Below, piece after piece: positions 12,343-15,520 of a stretch of DNA of 15,520 nt. Positions within the stretch are counted from its first letter, which is position 1. Each line of letters opens with the position of its first letter. This DNA is from Planctomycetota bacterium (GTDB taxonomy: Bacteria; Planctomycetota; Phycisphaerae; Tepidisphaerales; Tepidisphaeraceae): NCBI GenBank assembly GCA_023417885.1, contig JAEZED010000036.1, forward strand, positions 1 to 15,520, written 5' to 3'. The notes beneath the pieces were generated by a model. That model searched no databases and was not told the origin of the DNA. It saw only the letters and a list, made by a program, of their open reading frames with translations. Both the position numbers and the translations under genes were made by a program.

Positions 12343-14559
12343 TCAATCGCTATCTGGCCGGGTCACCACCCATCGACTGATAGGAAGCGCGCTCTCCTCG
12401 GGATCGGAGACCGTGATCACGAAGCTGTCCTCCGCCCGTTCGAGAACGAGCGGCGTTCCGGTGATCGGATCGTGATGGCGGGAAAGCGCCGCCTCGCCGT
12501 CCAGGATCACGTCGATCGCCGCCCTTCCCAGCGCGCGCTGGCGACGAGTCGCCTCACCAAGCCGAATCAGCATGTCGGGGCGGGGATCAACCGTCTCAGC
12601 GAGCCACCCGGCGCGAGCTTTCACCTCGTTGTACGTCGCCAGAGCGGACTCGCGTTCGTCGCGCGATGCGTTGAGGGCCGCGAGGGACACCGTGAATATC
12701 TCGCTCGCGCCCCGCTTCAGTTCCTCGCGCCGTTCCGGGTTCTCCCACTCGCGCTTCAGCTCGGCGAACCGCTTGCCTGTCTCACTCTCGAGCAACGCAA
12801 GCTGGAAGGCGTCTATCGATTCCTTGTCACCAGCGTCGCCGCCGAGAGAGGCGATGAAGACCGTTGCCTCCCCGCGATCATGGACGACACCCCCAATCAG
12901 TGACGGGGCGGGCACGTCACCCAGCATCCGTTCGCCAGCTCGAATCGAGTCGCGGTCAAGGAAAGGCGCCGCCACGGCAAGGGCCGCCCAGGCGCGGTTC
13001 AGGAGCCGGGTCGCGAGCAGGCGACGCGTGATGCCGGCATGATCGACTCCGACGACCAGGCGCGATACCACCGCCAGCCGCGCCAGCGCCCGCTGCGCTT
13101 CGCCCTCGCGTGCGGCAGCCACGACATCGGCTAGCAACGCATCCGACAGGACGCCCGTGGGCGGCATCTGATGCGCGTCCGGTGGTTGACCAAGACGCGG
13201 CTCCGTCCACTTCTGTTCCAGCGAGTTGATCAGTTGCGCCGCCTCATCCAGTTGCGGCCGGATTCGCTCCAGCGCCGGCAGCGCCGTCGCGAAGGCGTCC
13301 GCGGCAATCGGTTCGGCGACATTCGTCAGTTCGCTGATCGCCTCACGCTCCGCATGGCTCAGCTCCGTCCACAACTCCCGCTCCAACTCCGTCAGACGCC
13401 GCTTGGCCTGCATATCCGGCGCCTGCTCGTGGCCCGGCTCCGGCTTCACATCCAACTCCTCCAGCTTCAGGCGGACGCTCACGATGTAGGGCTCCTCGCC
13501 CTCGGCCCAATGGCCGTAGGTCGTTGTGACGATCGTGCCGTCGGGCAGCACTTCCAGGCCCGGGTAGGCGGCGTCCCAGGGGTTCCTGTTGTCCATGAGG
13601 CGCACGCGGTACTGCCCCGCCCCGCCGGTCTCGAGGTCTTCCCACGTGCCGATCCAGGCGACCCAGTCGCCGCGCGTGGGGGAAGCCTCCGCCATGTCGC
13701 GGAACGTGACGAAGAGCCTGCCGTCCGGTGCGTAGGCCGCGATGTGACGGTCACCCGTCAGGGCGGCGGGAAGCTCGCGCGGCGCGCTCCAGGTCTTCCC
13801 TTCGTCGTCGCTGAAGATGATGTGCGCGTTCTTCCGCCGCGCGTTCTCGCGCAGCAGGACGGCAATGCGCTGCCCGTCCGGCGAGCGGACGGCGCCCGGC
13901 TCGCACAGGTGAATCTCGCTGCTGGCGAAAATCGCCTCCGGCTCGCTCCACGTGAGCCCGCCGTCGACGGACTTCGTCTGGTAGAGCGTGAAGACCGGCG
14001 GATCCTTCTGCTGGTTTTCTCCGCCAATGAATCGGCCGTCGTCGTGGAAGAGCGCGAGGTAATGTCCCGGCTCCTTCAGCTTCACGACGCTGCTCATGAC
14101 GACGATGCCGCCCCACTCGCCGACGGGGGCGAGCTCGCTCCATGTCTCGCCGTCGTCCTCGCTGACGCTGAGGCGCGCGGGGTAGAGGCCCGACCAGAGG
14201 ATCAGGCGCTTCGTGCCGCCGGCATCGACGACGCGATGGATCGTCGGCGTTTCCCGGCTCGTCTCCCAACTCTGGGGCGTCGGGAGGCGTTCGCTCCAGG
14301 TCAGCCCGCCGTCGTCACTGCGCTTGAGGATGATTCCGCCGGCGCCGTGGCCGCGTGGGTAGACGCAGAGGATCGTCTTCCCGTCCTCGAGCAGGACGGT
14401 GGTCGGATGGCCGAGGTACTGCCCCGCCTCTCGATCGACGACGACCTGACGATGCGCCTCGCCGGCGAGATCGATGAAGGGGATGGCAGAGCCCCGCGTC
14501 GTCGCGGGCGACGGCTGTAGGAAAAGGAGGCAGACGAGAGGGATCAGCACGGGTGTCAC
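12343..14559 (-). CDS. Secreted sialidase-like protein (BNR/Asp-box) with a large C-terminal extension
   Basis: 738 residues. A hydrophobic signal peptide (about 1-20) is followed by a beta-propeller region to about residue 375. It has four Asp-boxes of S-x-D-x-G-x-T-W type: SDDGGLTW (81), SEDDGETW (133), SVDGGLTW (197), SDDEGKTW (250). Candidate active-site arginines sit in VYPRGH and VLLREN, but no clear FRIP motif, so hydrolysis of sialic acid is unproven. Residues about 385-738 are a separate mostly helical region I do not recognise, ending in 'DPITGTPLVLERAEDSFVIT', a pattern seen at the ends of planctomycete exported proteins. The GTG at 14559 is preferred because it overlaps the TGA of the upstream gene (GTGA); an in-frame TTG at 14574 would add five residues. 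The protein is probably exported and acts on glycans outside the cytoplasm. Confidence 0.82.
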   Translation of the reverse strand: MTPVLIPLVCLLFLQPSPATTRGSAIPFIDLAGEAHRQVVVDREAGQYLGHPTTVLLEDGKTILCVYPRGHGAGGIILKRSDDGGLTWSERLPTPQSWETSRETPTIHRVVDAGGTKRLILWSGLYPARLSVSEDDGETWSELAPVGEWGGIVVMSSVVKLKEPGHYLALFHDDGRFIGGENQQKDPPVFTLYQTKSVDGGLTWSEPEAIFASSEIHLCEPGAVRSPDGQRIAVLLRENARRKNAHIIFSDDEGKTWSAPRELPAALTGDRHIAAYAPDGRLFVTFRDMAEASPTRGDWVAWIGTWEDLETGGAGQYRVRLMDNRNPWDAAYPGLEVLPDGTIVTTTYGHWAEGEEPYIVSVRLKLEELDVKPEPGHEQAPDMQAKRRLTELERELWTELSHAEREAISELTNVAEPIAADAFATALPALERIRPQLDEAAQLINSLEQKWTEPRLGQPPDAHQMPPTGVLSDALLADVVAAAREGEAQRALARLAVVSRLVVGVDHAGITRRLLATRLLNRAWAALAVAAPFLDRDSIRAGERMLGDVPAPSLIGGVVHDRGEATVFIASLGGDAGDKESIDAFQLALLESETGKRFAELKREWENPERREELKRGASEIFTVSLAALNASRDERESALATYNEVKARAGWLAETVDPRPDMLIRLGEATRRQRALGRAAIDVILDGEAALSRHHDPITGTPLVLERAEDSFVITVSDPEESALPISRWVVTRPDSD

Positions 14560-15101
14560 TCTAACGCATCGCAACCCGTCGCGGGATCGATCAGGCGCCG
14601 CACGTCGGCCGCAGGCGCGTCACCGCACTCGGGACAGGCGTCCGAGGCCGCAGGCAAGCCGCGCAGGCAATAGCCGCAGCGTCGGCAGACGGGGACGCCT
14701 TCGGCGATTAGCTTCTCGCGCAAACGCTTCTTGATCCCGTGGCGCCAAATCACCAGGGTCAGGCCGACGGCGAGAAGCACCTGAAGCCCGATGGCTAGCG
14801 GAACGCGGCCGGGGAACGACCGGGGGAGGAACATCGGGATGAGGCACGTCGAGAGGTTGGCGAGGACGACCAAGGCGATCCAGATGGCGAGCATGGCGCG
14901 CCAGAAGCCCCTGCTGTTCTCGAGGTCGCCGTCCAGCTCCTTGATGGCGCGGATGCGCTGCGTTTCGCTGTCGAACAGGTGATACTCAGGCACGCTCCGC
15001 AGCAGAATGCGGTCGCCCCACCGCCCGATGCGCTGAGGGAGGCCGGGCCTTTCAGGGGATCCGGGCGGATCGGGAGCGGAGGGATAGCCCGTTGCCTGCA
15101 C
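14556..15101 (-). CDS. Zinc-ribbon membrane protein (planctomycete type)
   Basis: 181 residues. A cytoplasmic-looking N-terminal region of about 66 residues is followed by two transmembrane helices (about 69-92 and 100-119) and a basic stretch (HGIKKRLREK). A zinc ribbon follows: C139-x2-C142 in CRRCGYCLRGLP and C156-x2-C159 in ACPECG. The CGYxLRGLP...CPECG form is a hallmark I associate with planctomycete proteins of unknown function. The start is GTG at 15101 with AGGA 7 nt upstream; an in-frame TAG just before it excludes longer forms. The stop overlaps the start of the sialidase-like gene by 4 bp (GTGA), a strong sign of co-translation. It may be an accessory factor for that exported protein. 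Confidence 0.8.
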   Translation of the reverse strand: MQATGYPSAPDPPGSPERPGLPQRIGRWGDRILLRSVPEYHLFDSETQRIRAIKELDGDLENSRGFWRAMLAIWIALVVLANLSTCLIPMFLPRSFPGRVPLAIGLQVLLAVGLTLVIWRHGIKKRLREKLIAEGVPVCRRCGYCLRGLPAASDACPECGDAPAADVRRLIDPATGCDALE

Positions 15102-15140
15102 CGCGACATCCTACCGCGCGGCCGCCGGCGGACGGGAGGC

Positions 15141-15279
15141 GATGACGGCGTCATTTGGGCCCCCGGCTGATCCGGTTGGCTAGATGGCGGCGTCGGATGG
15201 ACCCCCGGATGGTCCAGTTGGCTAGATGACGGTGTCGGATGGACCCCTGGCTGGACGGGCTGGCTAGATGACGGCGTCC
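15141..15279. repeat. 42-bp tandem repeat, about 3.3 copies
   Basis: Units start at 15141, 15183 and 15225, each exactly 42 bp, with a partial fourth at 15267-15279. All begin GATGRCGGYGTC and end GGCTA; the middle (around the CCCCYGG) varies between units. It lies 40 bp upstream of the start of the zinc-ribbon gene. The unit length is a multiple of three, but each unit carries an in-frame stop in the ATG frame, so it is not coding. Confidence 0.85.
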
Positions 15280-15355
15280 GCTCAGCGGCGGCCGCGCGGG
15301 CCGAAAGTCACGCTGTCCCCTTGTCTTCCCGTGTGCATGTGTTGAGCCGCATCGG

Positions 15356-15381
15356 AAGAAAAAAATGCCGGCGCGCGCCGG
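15356..15381 (-). terminator. Rho-independent terminator, minus strand
   Basis: A perfect 14-bp palindrome CCGGCGCGCGCCGG (15368-15381) is followed on the minus strand by CA and then seven Ts (complement of 15359-15365) and CTTCC. It would end a minus-strand transcript coming from the right of the window. Confidence 0.6.
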
Positions 15382-15436
15382 AGCGCGCAGCAGGCGCCGC
15401 GCGACGGAGGGACGCGCCGGAGGATCGCGACGTCAT

Positions 15437-15463
15437 GTTTCGGGTCGCGAGGCGACGCGAAAC
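15437..15463. other. Strong hairpin of unknown role
   Basis: GTTTCG (15437-15442) pairs with CGAAAC (15458-15463), and GTCGC (15444-15448) pairs with GCGAC (15452-15456). One G-G mismatch separates the two helices and the loop is 3 nt. No T-run follows on either strand. It could be part of a structured RNA, a protein-binding site or a 3' UTR element. Confidence 0.5.
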
Positions 15464-15520
15464 GTGCGGCGTGCCGCGGGGTCCGGGAAAAGGGCGTGTC
15501 ATGCCGCTGGCGGGCGTTGT

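Larger units (their letters stand above)
15102..15520. other. Gene-poor end of window
   Basis: About 420 bp with no ORF that looks like a real protein on either strand. It holds the promoter region of the minus-strand zinc-ribbon/sialidase operon, a 42-bp tandem repeat, a terminator-like palindrome on the minus strand and a long hairpin. The next gene to the right, probably on the minus strand and ending at or beyond about 15380, is not identifiable. Confidence 0.6.

Noticed and set aside
13171..14520. Open plus-strand frame of 449 codons opposite the sialidase-like gene
   Set aside because: The minus strand carries four Asp-boxes and a signal peptide; the plus-strand product is Arg/Leu/Asp-rich with no recognisable motif.
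15142..15280. Repeated ATG...TAG 13-codon mini-ORFs in the 42-bp repeats
   Set aside because: They follow mechanically from the repeat unit containing TAGATG; the peptides differ between units and no ribosome-binding site is seen.
15308..15502. Minus-strand ORF of 64 codons at the window end
   Set aside because: It runs through the terminator-like palindrome and T-tract, is Arg-rich with no motif and has no ribosome-binding site.
1..15520. CRISPR array, tRNA or rRNA genes
   Set aside because: No regularly spaced short repeats with unique spacers, no cloverleaf-like segment and no rRNA signature were found on reading both strands by eye.

Overview
The window is high-GC bacterial chromosome (one 60-base line that I counted in the sirtuin gene is 70% G+C). 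It most likely comes from a planctomycete (Planctomycetota, perhaps a Phycisphaerae-like lineage). This rests on three family hallmarks recognised by eye: a CRRCGYCLRGLP zinc ribbon in a small membrane protein, a short secretin-like protein opening with a 'DVRDLLVDIPDF' motif, and an RHS protein carrying 'NPTGYEQVLEQ'. No rRNA, tRNA or CRISPR array was seen.

Layout. 1-3738 (+): the C-terminal part of an FtsX/MacB-type ABC permease, an APH-family phosphotransferase, and a secreted PDZ-like protein. 3747-5540 (-): a SAM-dependent methyltransferase, preceded in transcription order by a secretin-like exported protein. 5789-7048 (+): uracil phosphoribosyltransferase (upp) and an EIIA-Ntr-type PTS protein. 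7116-8044 (-): a degenerate response-regulator receiver and a GroES-like co-chaperonin with an acidic tail. 8245-10379 (-): a broken RHS polymorphic-toxin locus. 10628-15101 (-): zinc-ribbon membrane protein > sialidase-like secreted protein > DUF1330 protein > dihydrofolate-reductase-like protein > sirtuin, probably one or two operons. 15102-15520: no convincing gene, but 42-bp tandem repeats, a minus-strand terminator-like palindrome and a strong hairpin.

The part most worth attention is 7974-10632. About 253 bp, running from the sirtuin stop codon through the first 24 codons of the GroES-like gene, is present twice at a constant offset of 2406 bp. Between the two copies lies the RHS locus. 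In transcription order it holds a truncated orphan toxin tip, a small protein resembling the ribosomal L7/L12 C-terminal domain (candidate immunity protein), an RHS core broken by single-base frameshifts, a second toxin tip, a second candidate immunity protein, and another RHS fragment. Ancestrally the sirtuin and the GroES-like gene were probably direct neighbours. The toxin material arrived or was rearranged between them, and the junction duplicated. Both small candidate immunity genes remain open while both toxin tips are broken, the pattern expected when immunity outlasts the toxin.

The remaining genes are mostly housekeeping or orphan accessory functions that do not form one obvious pathway. 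Functions are assigned from motifs seen in the translated sequence; no database search was run.
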